Part shown: positions 9,132 through 17,182 of the stretch, piece after piece
How positions within the stretch are numbered: the first letter of the stretch is position 1
Layout of the letters: every line of letters begins with the position of its first letter
Assembly: GCA_003222195.1 (NCBI GenBank)
Contig: QHVB01000024.1
Location: 310,001-374,000, forward strand
Direction: 5' to 3'
From: Gemmatimonadota bacterium
Lineage (GTDB): Bacteria > Gemmatimonadota > Gemmatimonadetes > Gemmatimonadales > GWC2-71-9
Length of the DNA stretch: 64,000 nucleotides
Notes under the pieces: model-generated
The model's database searches: none
What the model saw: the letters and a program-made list of their open reading frames with translations, nothing else
What the model was told of the DNA's origin: nothing
Program-made: the position numbers and the translations under genes

Positions 9132-10807
9132 CTCCAGCGGCAGATAAAGACGCGGCTGCGCTCGATCAGCCGTTGCAGCCGCTCTGTGTCTCCCCCAAAC
9201 TCCTCCGCCAACACACGAGGGCACAGTTTTCTCATTTGCCGCGTCACCCCGCTCGGATTGGCGATCTGGTCGGTAAACGCGCCGCGTACCCAATCGACGC
9301 CGGCGTTACGCAGCTCGAACGGATAGGCCGAGTTCAATGCACGAAGTCCTCCGACGATATCGTCGGTGGTCCGACCATCATGCGGCCCCTCTGTGCCGAT
9401 GCGACGGATGACCGCGAACGCATCGATCACCGGGACGAGGACCAGGCGCACGGAGCTCGTGTCCCTGCGAAAGTTCTGATCGAACCGCGAGAGGAAGAAC
9501 CCCCGTGCCCCGAACTTGTCGGACGCGGCGCTGAGGTAGCGATTTGCCCACCGAACGGGCACGCGAACGACATAAACGTCTTCATGTCCCTCGAGCTTCG
9601 AAACGTCGTGTCCGGTGAGCTGCCCGAGGGTGACGACGGCGTCCTGGAAATCGGCGGGAACGATTAGCGCCGGCAGGTGAGCCTGGTACTCGCGAAAGCC
9701 CAATAGGCCTGTGGATAGCACTCCCATAACCACCAGCGGCAGGATCCCGCGATTCGCGCCGCTGCGGGCGCGCGCGAGGGCCACAGGATCGCCGCCCGCT
9801 TTGCGCGCGCGCGCCACCGCCGACCACCGCACCCAAAACCACAGCCCGACCGGGCCGAGGAGGAGCAAGAACGCGATCCCAACCGTCGGGCTATGAGTCC
9901 ACCGCCCCACGAAGAACATGCCTGCGAAGAGCAGCAAGATCCCGCCGACCACGAGCACGACCTCGAGCGGATTATCGCGCGGCGAGGCATCGCGGCCCGC
10001 CTGGTCGGACTGTGGCGTGACCATCGTTACCGCCGCGATGGGTCGCGCGTCCCGGCCTTCCATCGCAATCTCACGCAGGATGCGGCGGGCCCGGCTCCGT
10101 ATGCGCGCTTTGGCGATCTGCTTGAAGGGGGGCAGCATCTTCCAGACCATCAGGAACGCGCCCCACAACGTGGGCCGCCACCGCCGGGCCTGTTCGTCGA
10201 AGCGGTAGTAACCCGCCTCCATCTGCGAGCGATACTCCCCATCCATGACTTCTGCGAGAAACCGCGCTGGATCCGCGGCGATACCGCGCTGCCGCAGTCT
10301 ACTCGAGCCGAACTGCCGCCGCAGGAGGACCTGGAAAATCTTGTGCAACCGCACCGGGTCCCGGACCTCGGGAAACCGGTACACCGTGTGACCCGGCCGG
10401 GGCGCAAACACGGGCACGGCAACGGAGCTGTTGACGTCGAAGATGCGGCCGTCCGGAAGCTCCGCCGTGAACTCGACCATCGGCAACGCGGTGCCGGTTT
10501 TCGCGGCGTACACAATCGCGATCGTCGCGGTCTCGCCGTCAGGGTGCTCCAATACCGCGACCCGCGTCACCATCGTTAATCCCGGTCTCACCCGCACGAG
10601 GTCACCGACCTGGCGGAACTGCGCGCTTTCGAGCCCCGCGATGTTGTCGCGGAAAAATTGCGCGACCTCGGGTGGATTCGGGTATTTGGTGGGATCGAAC
10701 GGCTCGAACCGCGGCATGGCATCGTCGCCGAGCATGAGCCAGGTGATGAGCGGCAGACCAACGGCGAAGAATCCGATCAGGAACAGCACCGCGACCAGAG
10801 TGCTCAT
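9128..10807 (-). CDS. Multi-pass membrane protein with C-terminal DUF4253-like domain
   Basis: 559 residues. One N-terminal membrane helix (about 4-27) precedes a 240-residue soluble region with no family I recognise. A bundle of hydrophobic helices follows (about 277-300, 305-327 and 350-370). The C-terminal 110 residues contain GPHDGRTTDDIVGGLRALN, YPFELRNAGVDWVRGAF, KLCPRVL and a closing RSRVFICRW, which resembles DUF4253 proteins. The function of DUF4253 is not known to me. Monocistronic; no partner is suggested by context. The domain call is by eye. Confidence 0.7.
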   Translation of the reverse strand: MSTLVAVLFLIGFFAVGLPLITWLMLGDDAMPRFEPFDPTKYPNPPEVAQFFRDNIAGLESAQFRQVGDLVRVRPGLTMVTRVAVLEHPDGETATIAIVYAAKTGTALPMVEFTAELPDGRIFDVNSSVAVPVFAPRPGHTVYRFPEVRDPVRLHKIFQVLLRRQFGSSRLRQRGIAADPARFLAEVMDGEYRSQMEAGYYRFDEQARRWRPTLWGAFLMVWKMLPPFKQIAKARIRSRARRILREIAMEGRDARPIAAVTMVTPQSDQAGRDASPRDNPLEVVLVVGGILLLFAGMFFVGRWTHSPTVGIAFLLLLGPVGLWFWVRWSAVARARKAGGDPVALARARSGANRGILPLVVMGVLSTGLLGFREYQAHLPALIVPADFQDAVVTLGQLTGHDVSKLEGHEDVYVVRVPVRWANRYLSAASDKFGARGFFLSRFDQNFRRDTSSVRLVLVPVIDAFAVIRRIGTEGPHDGRTTDDIVGGLRALNSAYPFELRNAGVDWVRGAFTDQIANPSGVTRQMRKLCPRVLAEEFGGDTERLQRLIERSRVFICRWS

Positions 10808-10855
10808 GCGCCAAGATAGGATTTAGCCGTCCAACCGTGCAACGTGGCGCCCCGC

Positions 10856-11524
10856 TTACGCTCCTTCCACGCGCGCAAAGGCGCGCACGGGAAAGCTTCC
10901 CATCCCTTTCACCCGCGGCGGCACCGCATAGAAGCGAAAACCGCTGTCGGGCAGCGCGCCGAGGTTCGTCATATGCTCGACGATCGCCACGCCCCCTCCC
11001 AACAGGATCGTGTGGGCGGGTCGAGTCCCGTCCTTGTCGTCATCGATGTTGAGCGAATCGATCCCCACCAGCGCCGCCCGCGCCTGCACCAGGTACTCAG
11101 CCGCGTCACGGGTCAGGAACGGATGTTGGCCGCTGGAATAGGTGTCGGTGCGCCAGTGCGCGTCCCACCCCGTGTGCACGAGGACAGCCTTTCCTTTTAG
11201 ATCGAGCTGGCTGAAGCGCGCAGCGTCTATGGCTCGACCCGCCGCATGCTTCACCAGCACCACGATGCCGGGCAGGTCGGCTACCGCGTCGAGCGCATAT
11301 CCCGCGACGTCCCGGCCGTCCTGGTATCGATGAAACGGCGCGTCGATGTACGTGCCGGTGTTGGCGAGGAGGTCGATCTTACCGATCTGGAAAGTGGTCC
11401 CCGGGGCGTAGCGTGCCGCTGACGCGTCCCGCGACAGCCAGTCGCTGATCGCCGGGGCGGGAAGGCCGCGATACGTCACCATCCCGTGCTCGATCTCGTG
11501 ACTCAGATCGATTAACTGGGCCAT
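10856..11524 (-). CDS. Cyclase / kynurenine formamidase-like metal hydrolase
   Basis: 222 residues of the PF04199 cyclase family, starting MAQLIDLSHEIEHGMVTYRG. The metal-binding motif normally written HxGTHxDxPxH appears as NTGTYIDAPFHRY, so the first His is Asn and the second is Tyr, while Asp and the last His remain. VLVHTGWD and LVGIDSLNID are also typical. Family members hydrolyse N-formylkynurenine, isatin or related amides, and the altered ligands make the substrate uncertain. Its ATG lies inside the last codons of the TetR gene (13-nt overlap), so it is probably the regulated partner of that repressor. Confidence 0.85.
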   Translation of the reverse strand: MAQLIDLSHEIEHGMVTYRGLPAPAISDWLSRDASAARYAPGTTFQIGKIDLLANTGTYIDAPFHRYQDGRDVAGYALDAVADLPGIVVLVKHAAGRAIDAARFSQLDLKGKAVLVHTGWDAHWRTDTYSSGQHPFLTRDAAEYLVQARAALVGIDSLNIDDDKDGTRPAHTILLGGGVAIVEHMTNLGALPDSGFRFYAVPPRVKGMGSFPVRAFARVEGA

Positions 11525-11904
11525 ATCCGCGCGAGCGCCTTCAGCAGCTGCCCCTCCGGGGTCGAACCCTCGGGAGCTTCGGAGAGTACAGTCACTAGTC
11601 GACGCCGCAGCAGCGGATCCCGTGTCGCCTGAGCCGCGAACTGCACCGTCAGAGGGATGAACCAGCGTGCCTGCCGCGCCCCAGACCCGGCGCGCACCAC
11701 GGCGGCATACTGCTCGAACAGCGCTAGCAGGAAGGCGCCCTTGGATGGGAAGTGCCGATAGATTGCGCCCTTCGTGAAGCCAGCGGCGAGCGCGACCTCA
11801 TCGAGGGTGGCGATGTCGAAGCCACGCTCGGCGAACAGCTCCAACCCCGCTGCCACAAGCAAAGCGCGAGTCTCGGCTTTACGCCGCTGGTGTACGATTC
11901 CCAC
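11512..11904 (-). CDS. TetR family transcriptional regulator (short)
   Basis: 130 residues. The N-terminal helix-turn-helix is standard: LLVAAGLELFAERGFDIATL, then DEVALAAGFTKGAIYRHFPSK. The ligand-binding part is only about 70 residues, whereas TetR proteins usually run to about 190-200, so it is either a minimal member or C-terminally shortened. The stop lies within the cyclase start, arguing for a stable operon rather than a recent truncation. The GTG start at 11904 sits next to an inverted repeat that overlaps its own promoter, so autorepression is likely. Confidence 0.88.
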   Translation of the reverse strand: MGIVHQRRKAETRALLVAAGLELFAERGFDIATLDEVALAAGFTKGAIYRHFPSKGAFLLALFEQYAAVVRAGSGARQARWFIPLTVQFAAQATRDPLLRRRLVTVLSEAPEGSTPEGQLLKALARIWPS

Positions 11905-11905
11905 G

Positions 11906-11920
11906 AGTATCTAGGATACT
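11906..11920. promoter_or_regulatory. Inverted-repeat operator 1 (likely TetR site)
   Basis: AGTATC-TAG-GATACT, perfect 6-bp arms with a 3-bp spacer, two bases upstream of the TetR GTG. It covers the proposed -10 (11913-11918, minus strand). It has the same half-site and spacing as the second operator at 11958-11972. Confidence 0.7.
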
Positions 11921-11940
11921 AACAGGCACCTTTGGCGCAA
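11913..11940 (-). promoter_or_regulatory. Putative promoter of the TetR-cyclase operon
   Basis: Minus strand: TTGCGC (11940-11935), 16-nt spacer, TATCCT (11918-11913). The -10 lies within operator 1, consistent with autorepression. The -35 is only a fair match. Confidence 0.45.
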
Positions 11941-11946
11941 GACTCT

Positions 11947-11972
11947 GGATACCTTCCGGTATCCAAGATACC
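11947..11972. promoter_or_regulatory. Inverted-repeat operator 2 (likely TetR site)
   Basis: Three GATACC half-sites in alternating orientation. GGATACC (11947-11953) and GGTATCC (11958-11964) form one inverted repeat; GGTATC (11958-11963) with GATACC (11967-11972) forms another with the N3 spacing of operator 1. The N3 sites are 52 bp apart, about five helical turns, on the same face. It lies 11 bp upstream of the ferredoxin -35, so divergent control is possible. Confidence 0.65.
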
Positions 11973-11982
11973 GTGCGGTCCC

Positions 11983-12010
11983 TTGACTGAGCTAACTCTC
12001 AGTCTAGGTT
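11983..12010 (+). promoter_or_regulatory. Putative ferredoxin promoter
   Basis: TTGACT (11983-11988), 16-nt spacer, TAGGTT (12005-12010), 54 nt upstream of the ferredoxin ATG. The -35 is good and the -10 moderate. Confidence 0.5.
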
Positions 12011-12064
12011 TGCCATTCACCGCCGTGCCGCCGCGCTTGCCGCTATTCGCACTCGGGAGAAGGA

Positions 12065-12337
12065 ATGCCGTATATCATTGCCGAGCCGTGCATCAACGTC
12101 AAAGACCGCTCCTGCGTGGACGTCTGTCCGGTGGACTGCATCTACGAAGGGCCGGACATGCTCTATATCCATCCCGACGAGTGCATCGACTGCGGGGCGT
12201 GCGAGCCCGAGTGCCCGGTGACGGCGATCTTCCCCGAAGAGGATACCCCGCCGCAGTGGAAGGACTACATCGCGAAGAATCGCGATATCTTCCAGAGCGA
12301 GAACCCGCCCGGCAAGCCGCAGCGCAAGGGCTCCTAA
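12065..12337 (+). CDS. fdxA: 7Fe-type ferredoxin (3Fe-4S / 4Fe-4S)
   Basis: 90 residues. The N-terminal half carries Cys residues in [17 protein letters not shown] and the second cluster is [12 protein letters not shown], the spacing of seven- or eight-iron FdxA ferredoxins. The acidic surface and the C-terminal tail [15 protein letters not shown] are family-typical. It is a soluble cytoplasmic electron carrier; its partner is not indicated by neighbours. A clear ribosome-binding site (GGAGAAGGA) precedes the ATG. It ends one base before the convergent hydrolase gene. Confidence 0.95.
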   Translation: MPYIIAEPCINVKDRSCVDVCPVDCIYEGPDMLYIHPDECIDCGACEPECPVTAIFPEEDTPPQWKDYIAKNRDIFQSENPPGKPQRKGS

Positions 12338-12338
12338 C

Positions 12339-13085
12339 TCAGAGCTGAGCCAGGAAGGCGTTCACGGCGTCGTTCACCGCCTGCGGTTGTTCCAGCGGCG
12401 ACAGGTGACCCGATCCAGGGATGACCGTGAACTGTGCACCCGGAATAGCGCGAGCCATTTCCTGCATTCCTTCGGCCGGCGCAATCTGATCGTCGTCGCC
12501 CGCAACCACCAGAATCGGAATCCGAATCTGTCCAAGTAAGGGCGTCGAATCGGTGCGGTCTCGGAGCGCGCGCAGCGTGACGGCCATTCCATACACTGGC
12601 TGCCTCTCGATCATTGTTGTCACCTCGCGCACGACCGCCGGTTGACGTTCTAGCGTGACCCGCGCGAGCAGCTTGGGGACAAGCTCCGCAGCGATCGCCC
12701 CCGGGCCCTCGCGCTCGGCTTTTGCGGCCATGGTGTCTCGCCCGCGTTTTGCCTCCGGGGTGTCCGCGGTCGCTTTCGTGCTGCAGAGAATCGCCGCGCG
12801 CACACGGGTCGGGAACGCGCGGAGCAACTCGAACGTGATGTAACCGCCCATTGATTGACCGCACACGACGACCTGGTCGACCTCTAGATCGTCGAGCATA
12901 CCAACAAGACTGGTCGCCTGATCGGCGATCGAGTACGGACCCGCTGAAGCGGGAATATTCACCAGGCCCGCGCCCCACAGGTCCGGTACAACGCGTTCCC
13001 AGCGCGACAGCGCGGCGATTTGGTGTCGCCACATCGCACTGTCGAACGGGAAACCATGAATGAAGAGTACCGGGAGATCGATCAT
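12339..13085 (-). CDS. Alpha/beta hydrolase
   Basis: 248 residues from the ATG at 13085. Typical alpha/beta-hydrolase layout: oxyanion loop FIHGFPFDSAMW, nucleophile elbow CGQSMGG (Ser), acid in VAGDDDQIAP and catalytic His in PGSGHLSPLEQP. The closest general resemblance is to small-ester hydrolases of the MhpC/PcaD/BioH type. The frame is open upstream, but the ATGA overlap with the PLP enzyme gene fixes the start. Both are co-transcribed. Substrate unknown. Confidence 0.9.
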   Translation of the reverse strand: MIDLPVLFIHGFPFDSAMWRHQIAALSRWERVVPDLWGAGLVNIPASAGPYSIADQATSLVGMLDDLEVDQVVVCGQSMGGYITFELLRAFPTRVRAAILCSTKATADTPEAKRGRDTMAAKAEREGPGAIAAELVPKLLARVTLERQPAVVREVTTMIERQPVYGMAVTLRALRDRTDSTPLLGQIRIPILVVAGDDDQIAPAEGMQEMARAIPGAQFTVIPGSGHLSPLEQPQAVNDAVNAFLAQL

Positions 13086-14032
13086 GGCCAGGCAAAGGTA
13101 TGCCAGAACACGACTCGTTGAACGTTCACGTCGGCACGTTGCAAGAAGCCGAAGGACTTTGCCCCATACGTCGGATCGAGACGCACGGCGTACTCTGCCG
13201 CGAGCGCGCGGGCTCGCTCGCCTTCCCGCGTGGGATGGCCATAACCCTTCCCCATCGCATCGACCACCCGGACGCGCATCGCCGATCGCGGAACACTGAA
13301 GTCGATCCCCGCCCGCCGTATCAGCGCCGCCGTTTTGCGCGCGAGTCGCAGCGTGCGCCACCGGTTGGCGACGAACCAGGACGCCACACGAACCCCGACG
13401 ACCTCCGTCGACCAACCGAGCCACGCGACGCCGAGGGCGATGCCCGCTGCCGTGCCTCCCGTACCGAGCGGCACGACGATCGTGTCGGGTGGTGTGTCGA
13501 GCTGCGCACCGAGCTCGAGCGCCGCGAGGAACTGGCCGACGACCGCACGCGGGTCGGCGCCCCCTCCCGGAATCCAACGCGGCGTTCCTCCACCGAGGTG
13601 ATGCGCCACGCGCCACGCACGCAGCACCGCCCACGGCAATGTGAGGATGGAGGATGCGGTGACGACCAGATTCGCAGTGGCCGCGGTTGACGCCGCGACG
13701 GCCCGACTCACGTCGGTCTCGGGCTGCGGAAATGTGGCGACGGCGGTGCGGTAGCCCTGAGCCTTTGCGGAACGCGCCGTCGCGAGGCAGTGACTCGACC
13801 CTGTGGCACCGATGGTCACGAAAACGGATCGGGGCGGAGCACTCGCGAGCAAGAACTCGAGACCGCGCACTTTGTTGCCGCCGGTCAGATCTTCGCGTTT
13901 CAGCCACAGTGCCTGCAGTCCCAACGCGCGCGCGAGCGCCGGGTGCGCCTCCAGCGGAGCAGGCCAGGTCCCCAGACTGCACGGCGCGAAGGCGGCGCGT
14001 ATCTTTGTCGCCAACACTGCGGAGCGATCCAT
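13082..14032 (-). CDS. PLP-dependent D-cysteine desulfhydrase / ACC deaminase-like enzyme
   Basis: About 316 residues of the fold-type II tryptophan synthase beta family. Motifs: TPLEAHPALARALG-like entry, LKREDLTGGNKVRGLEFLLA (PLP lysine in GGNK), GATGSSHCLATA and PLGTGGTAAGIALG for phosphate binding. This pattern fits the D-cysteine desulfhydrase/1-aminocyclopropane-1-carboxylate deaminase group rather than cysteine synthase. Two starts are possible, GTG 14044 and ATG 14032. ATG is preferred because GGTGG lies at a suitable distance upstream. The 5' end overlaps the divergent small ORF by 2 nt. Confidence 0.85.
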   Translation of the reverse strand: MDRSAVLATKIRAAFAPCSLGTWPAPLEAHPALARALGLQALWLKREDLTGGNKVRGLEFLLASAPPRSVFVTIGATGSSHCLATARSAKAQGYRTAVATFPQPETDVSRAVAASTAATANLVVTASSILTLPWAVLRAWRVAHHLGGGTPRWIPGGGADPRAVVGQFLAALELGAQLDTPPDTIVVPLGTGGTAAGIALGVAWLGWSTEVVGVRVASWFVANRWRTLRLARKTAALIRRAGIDFSVPRSAMRVRVVDAMGKGYGHPTREGERARALAAEYAVRLDPTYGAKSFGFLQRADVNVQRVVFWHTFAWP

Positions 14033-14201
14033 GCGAGTTGCCACCGATTACATACGTCACGCGGCGCGAGCCGCCCGCAAGTGCGCGGGCGATCCGCTCG
14101 GCGGAGCCCCTGAGGCTCCAGACCCGGACTTTTACAAGACGTTGGCTAAGGCGCTGGAAGAAATCGCCGCCGGGCTGGAGGCGCTAGGGAAGGAGGAGTG
14201 A
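14031..14201 (+). CDS. Small protein coupled to RNase D (56 aa)
   Basis: 56 residues, MRVATDYIRHAARAARK at the N-terminus and an acidic amphipathic C-terminal helix (DPDFYKTLAKALEEIAAGLEA). I do not recognise a family. Support: its TGA overlaps the GTG start of rnd (GTGA), and its last codons carry the AAGGAGG ribosome-binding site of rnd, a layout typical of coupled genes. The start overlaps the divergent PLP-enzyme start. The ORF could be incidental. Confidence 0.5.
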   Translation: MRVATDYIRHAARAARKCAGDPLGGAPEAPDPDFYKTLAKALEEIAAGLEALGKEE

Positions 14202-15343
14202 GCGCTCCGCTCTACATCGACACCGCTCCCGAGCTGGCGGCGTTCGTCGCCGCCGCCCGACGCGAAGGACGGGTCGGCGTCGATACGGAAGCCGCCAGCT
14301 TCCATCGTTATCGCGACCGCATCTACCTCCTGCAGATCTCGAGCCCAACCCAGACGGCGCTTATCGACCCCGTCGCCATCGCCGCCCCCGACTTGGCGCC
14401 CGTCGGCGCCTTGCTGGCGGATCCGCAGCTCGAAAAAACCTTCCACGACGCCGACTACGATCTGCGCGTGCTCGACCGCGACTACGGCTTTCGCGCGGTT
14501 CACTTGTTCGACACGCGCATCGCGGCACAGCTCGCCGGCGAGCCCGCAATCGGACTGGCGGCGTTGCTCGAGAAGTACCTGGGCGTGAAGCTCCAGAAAG
14601 AGCACCAAAAGGCGGACTGGTCGATCCGACCCCTGACTCCCCCGATGCTCGCATATGCCGCCGCCGACACCCGGTTCCTGCTCGCGCTGCGGGATGCGGT
14701 CGAGCAACGCCTCAACGCGTTGGGCCGTCTTCCGTGGGCAGTGGAAGAATTCAAGGAGCTCGAGTCGCTGCGGTGGACCGGGCCGGTGAGCGGTGGAGCA
14801 GGCGAAGACGAAGCGTACTTGAGGCTCAAAGGGGCAAAGGGACTGTCGCCACGAAGCCTGGCGGCGCTACGACTGTTGCATCGCTGGCGCGATACTGTCG
14901 CTGAGCAGGACGACAAAGCTCCCTTCCGAATCATCGGCAACGACGCCTTACTGGCCGTGAGCCGCGCGCTACCGTCGACGCGCGCCGATCTCACTCAGAT
15001 CAAGGACCTGCCCGGCTCACTCGCGCGACGTCACGGCGACGCACTGCTCGATGCGGTGCTGCGCGCCAAGGCACTCCGCGAAAGCGAGCTGCCGCGCGTC
15101 GAGCGCCGCCCCCGCATGCCCAAGGACCCCGGCTTCGACCTGCGACTCGAACGCGCCAAGGCGCTGCGTAACCGCATCGCCGCGGAGCTGGGACTCGATC
15201 CTGGCGTGTTGAGCGGCCGGACGACGTTGGAGGCCGTGGTGCGCGCGCGTCCCGTAAACCGGGCGGCGCTCGAACGGATCGGTGAGATACGGCGCTGGCA
15301 GATCGACGTGCTGGGGGACGCGCTGCTCGAAGCGGTCCGTTAA
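14198..15343 (+). CDS. rnd: Ribonuclease D
   Basis: 381 residues. The DEDDy exonuclease residues are all present: VDTEAASF (Asp, Glu), FHDADYDLRVL (Asp) and YAAADTRFLL (Tyr, Asp). Two helical HRDC-like domains follow, one around IIGNDALLAVSRALP. It trims 3' ends of tRNA precursors and other stable RNAs. GTG start with overlapping ribosome-binding site (see the small upstream ORF). It converges with the MIP18-like gene with a 4-nt overlap and no terminator between. Confidence 0.95.
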   Translation: MSAPLYIDTAPELAAFVAAARREGRVGVDTEAASFHRYRDRIYLLQISSPTQTALIDPVAIAAPDLAPVGALLADPQLEKTFHDADYDLRVLDRDYGFRAVHLFDTRIAAQLAGEPAIGLAALLEKYLGVKLQKEHQKADWSIRPLTPPMLAYAAADTRFLLALRDAVEQRLNALGRLPWAVEEFKELESLRWTGPVSGGAGEDEAYLRLKGAKGLSPRSLAALRLLHRWRDTVAEQDDKAPFRIIGNDALLAVSRALPSTRADLTQIKDLPGSLARRHGDALLDAVLRAKALRESELPRVERRPRMPKDPGFDLRLERAKALRNRIAAELGLDPGVLSGRTTLEAVVRARPVNRAALERIGEIRRWQIDVLGDALLEAVR

Positions 15344-15648
15344 AACCCCATCATCGCGCGGATCTTCGGATCGATGCGATCCGGAGTCCAGTACGGCTCC
15401 CAGACAATGTCGATATCGACGTCTCTCACACCCTCGATCGCGCGGACGACCTTGTAGATGTCGTTCGTGATCATCGGCCCAGCGGGACAGCCGGGCGACG
15501 TCAGGGTCATGTTGATGCGGACCTGCCCGTCGTCGACCTCCACGTCATAGACCAGGCCGAGGTCGATGATGTTCATGTCGAGCTCGGGGTCTTTCACCTG
15601 ACGCAGGGCCTGGCGAACCGCATCTGCGCTGAGGACTGCTGTGGTCAC
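15340..15648 (-). CDS. MIP18/SufT-like Fe-S assembly protein (DUF59)
   Basis: 102 residues covering one DUF59 domain: KDPELDMNIIDLGLVYDVEV, TSPGCPAGPMI (conserved Cys) and a C-terminal WDPYWTPDRI-like segment (here WEPYWTPDRI). Family members (SufT, PaaD, MIP18) help mature iron-sulfur proteins. It is the last gene of a minus-strand run that includes the [4Fe-4S] radical SAM enzyme AmrS, which may be a client; this is inference only. Confidence 0.88.
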   Translation of the reverse strand: MTTAVLSADAVRQALRQVKDPELDMNIIDLGLVYDVEVDDGQVRINMTLTSPGCPAGPMITNDIYKVVRAIEGVRDVDIDIVWEPYWTPDRIDPKIRAMMGF

Positions 15649-15672
15649 GGCACGTGTCTCCTACTTGCGAAC

Positions 15673-16047
15673 CTAGCGACCCGGTATACCGCGCACCAGG
15701 CAGCGCCGCCGGATCGCGATCCAGGCGTAGATCCGGCGGGCGAGTGGCAGCACGCCAGGGATCCGAAAGAATGGGGCGAGCCCGCGCTTCCCAGGGAACA
15801 TCCGGAGCAGCTCGGGCAGCGCATCCGCACCCGCGTAGACTCTGCCGTCCGGACGGATCAGGTGCATCGCGGCGGCAAGCGCCGGCAGCGCAATCCCGAA
15901 CTGCGCGACGGCAGGGCCGTCCTGAAACGGCACGAACCGCAGCACGTGTTCCCGATCCCAGCGGCGGAGCAGTTTCACGGCCTGCTGGCACAGGCCGCAA
16001 TCGCCGTCATAGATCAGCGTCGGAGCCGCGGGATCAGTGGCCGCCAT
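15673..16047 (-). CDS. DCC family thiol-disulfide oxidoreductase (DUF393)
   Basis: 124 residues. The hallmark YDGDCGLCQQAVKLLRRWD contains the thioredoxin-like CxxC. The rest of the domain (LPELLRMFPG, RRIYAWIAIRRRC) is typical of DUF393. The role in most bacteria is unknown; a redox or membrane-associated function is assumed. The start overlaps the stop of the beta-lactamase-fold gene by 14 nt, so it is co-translated. Confidence 0.88.
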   Translation of the reverse strand: MAATDPAAPTLIYDGDCGLCQQAVKLLRRWDREHVLRFVPFQDGPAVAQFGIALPALAAAMHLIRPDGRVYAGADALPELLRMFPGKRGLAPFFRIPGVLPLARRIYAWIAIRRRCLVRGIPGR

Positions 16048-17182
16048 CGACGGCGCGGGCGGCGGCGTCGGCCACGCGACCCCGTACCTCTTTGAGCTTC
16101 GTGAACGACCCGCGCACTTTGGGATCGAACGCGCGATTGGTCAGCAACAAGACAAAAAGATCGCGGTCGGGATCGATCCACAGCGACGTGCCGGTCCAGC
16201 CCGTGTGCCCGTAGCTGTGCGGACCGAACAGCGTCCCGGCACTCGACGTCTCCTCACCCGTCGGGAGCGCTTCCCATCCCAGGGTACGCGCACTCACGCC
16301 GCGACGCGCGGGGACTGCCATCTGGGTGAACTGTTGGATCGTCTCTTTCTTGAGAATGCGAGGATGGTCGGGCAGCGCCCCTCCATTCAACATGAATTGC
16401 GCGAACCGCGCGAGACCGCGTGCGGTCCCAAAGACCCCAGCGTTGCCCGACACGCCACCGAGCATCCACGCGCTCGGGTCATTGACGACGCCCGCGATGG
16501 GATGCCCGTGCCACATGCCTGTGGGCGCGATCCGCTTTTCGAGACGCTTCGACGGCCGGAACAGGAGCTGCTGGTCCAAGCCGAGCGGCGTGTAGACCGC
16601 GTGCGTGACGAAGGCGTCGAGTGTCTGGCCGCTCACGCGTCGCACGATTTCTCCCAGCAAGATTGCATTGAGGTCGGAGTACACCATACGCGTCCCCGGC
16701 GGTACGACCGGCACAGTCGTGAGCACCATCATCAACGCTGCCGCGCTGTCTCGCGCCTCGCGCAGCGGCAGGGTCGCGCGCAGCCCTGAGGTGTGCGTCA
16801 AGAGATGCCGCACGGTGATGCCAGCGGTACCGGGACTGTTAAACTCGGGGATGTAGCGAACGACCGGCGAATCGAGGACGACTTTTCCCTGCTCGACGAG
16901 CAACATCAGTGCCGGCGTCGTGGCCACCACTTTCGTCAACGACGCGAGATCCCACAGCGTACTGTCGGTGCTCACCACCGGGCTCGTCGCCCTCCATGTC
17001 AACCGGCCGTAGCCTTTCGCGAAGACGACCGTGTCGTGGCGTCCGACCACCAGCGCGGCACCTGGAAACACACCCTCTCGAATCGCGCCACGGACCGCGC
17101 TGTCAAATGCCGTCGAGTCAATCGATGCGTGCGCGGGAACAGCTGTTTGCAGCAGCAGCACCGGCAGGAGAGCTACGACCAA
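16034..17182 (-). CDS. Exported serine hydrolase, beta-lactamase / PBP-like
   Basis: 382 residues with a signal peptide (MVVALLPVLLLQTAVPAHA). Active-site motifs of class C-like serine hydrolases: SLTK (nucleophile Ser and Lys), YSDLN in the place of YxN, and HTGWTG in the place of KTG. Such proteins act as esterases, D-aminopeptidases or cell-wall-related hydrolases more often than as true beta-lactamases. Its start overlaps the amrS stop by 10 nt and its stop overlaps the DCC gene. Confidence 0.88.
   Translation of the reverse strand: MVVALLPVLLLQTAVPAHASIDSTAFDSAVRGAIREGVFPGAALVVGRHDTVVFAKGYGRLTWRATSPVVSTDSTLWDLASLTKVVATTPALMLLVEQGKVVLDSPVVRYIPEFNSPGTAGITVRHLLTHTSGLRATLPLREARDSAAALMMVLTTVPVVPPGTRMVYSDLNAILLGEIVRRVSGQTLDAFVTHAVYTPLGLDQQLLFRPSKRLEKRIAPTGMWHGHPIAGVVNDPSAWMLGGVSGNAGVFGTARGLARFAQFMLNGGALPDHPRILKKETIQQFTQMAVPARRGVSARTLGWEALPTGEETSSAGTLFGPHSYGHTGWTGTSLWIDPDRDLFVLLLTNRAFDPKVRGSFTKLKEVRGRVADAAARAVDGGH

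Noticed and set aside
13086-14060. Open frame extending the alpha/beta hydrolase upstream over the PLP enzyme gene
   Set aside because: Residues before MIDLPVLFIHG are low-complexity Arg/Gly and lie antiparallel in frame to a real gene.
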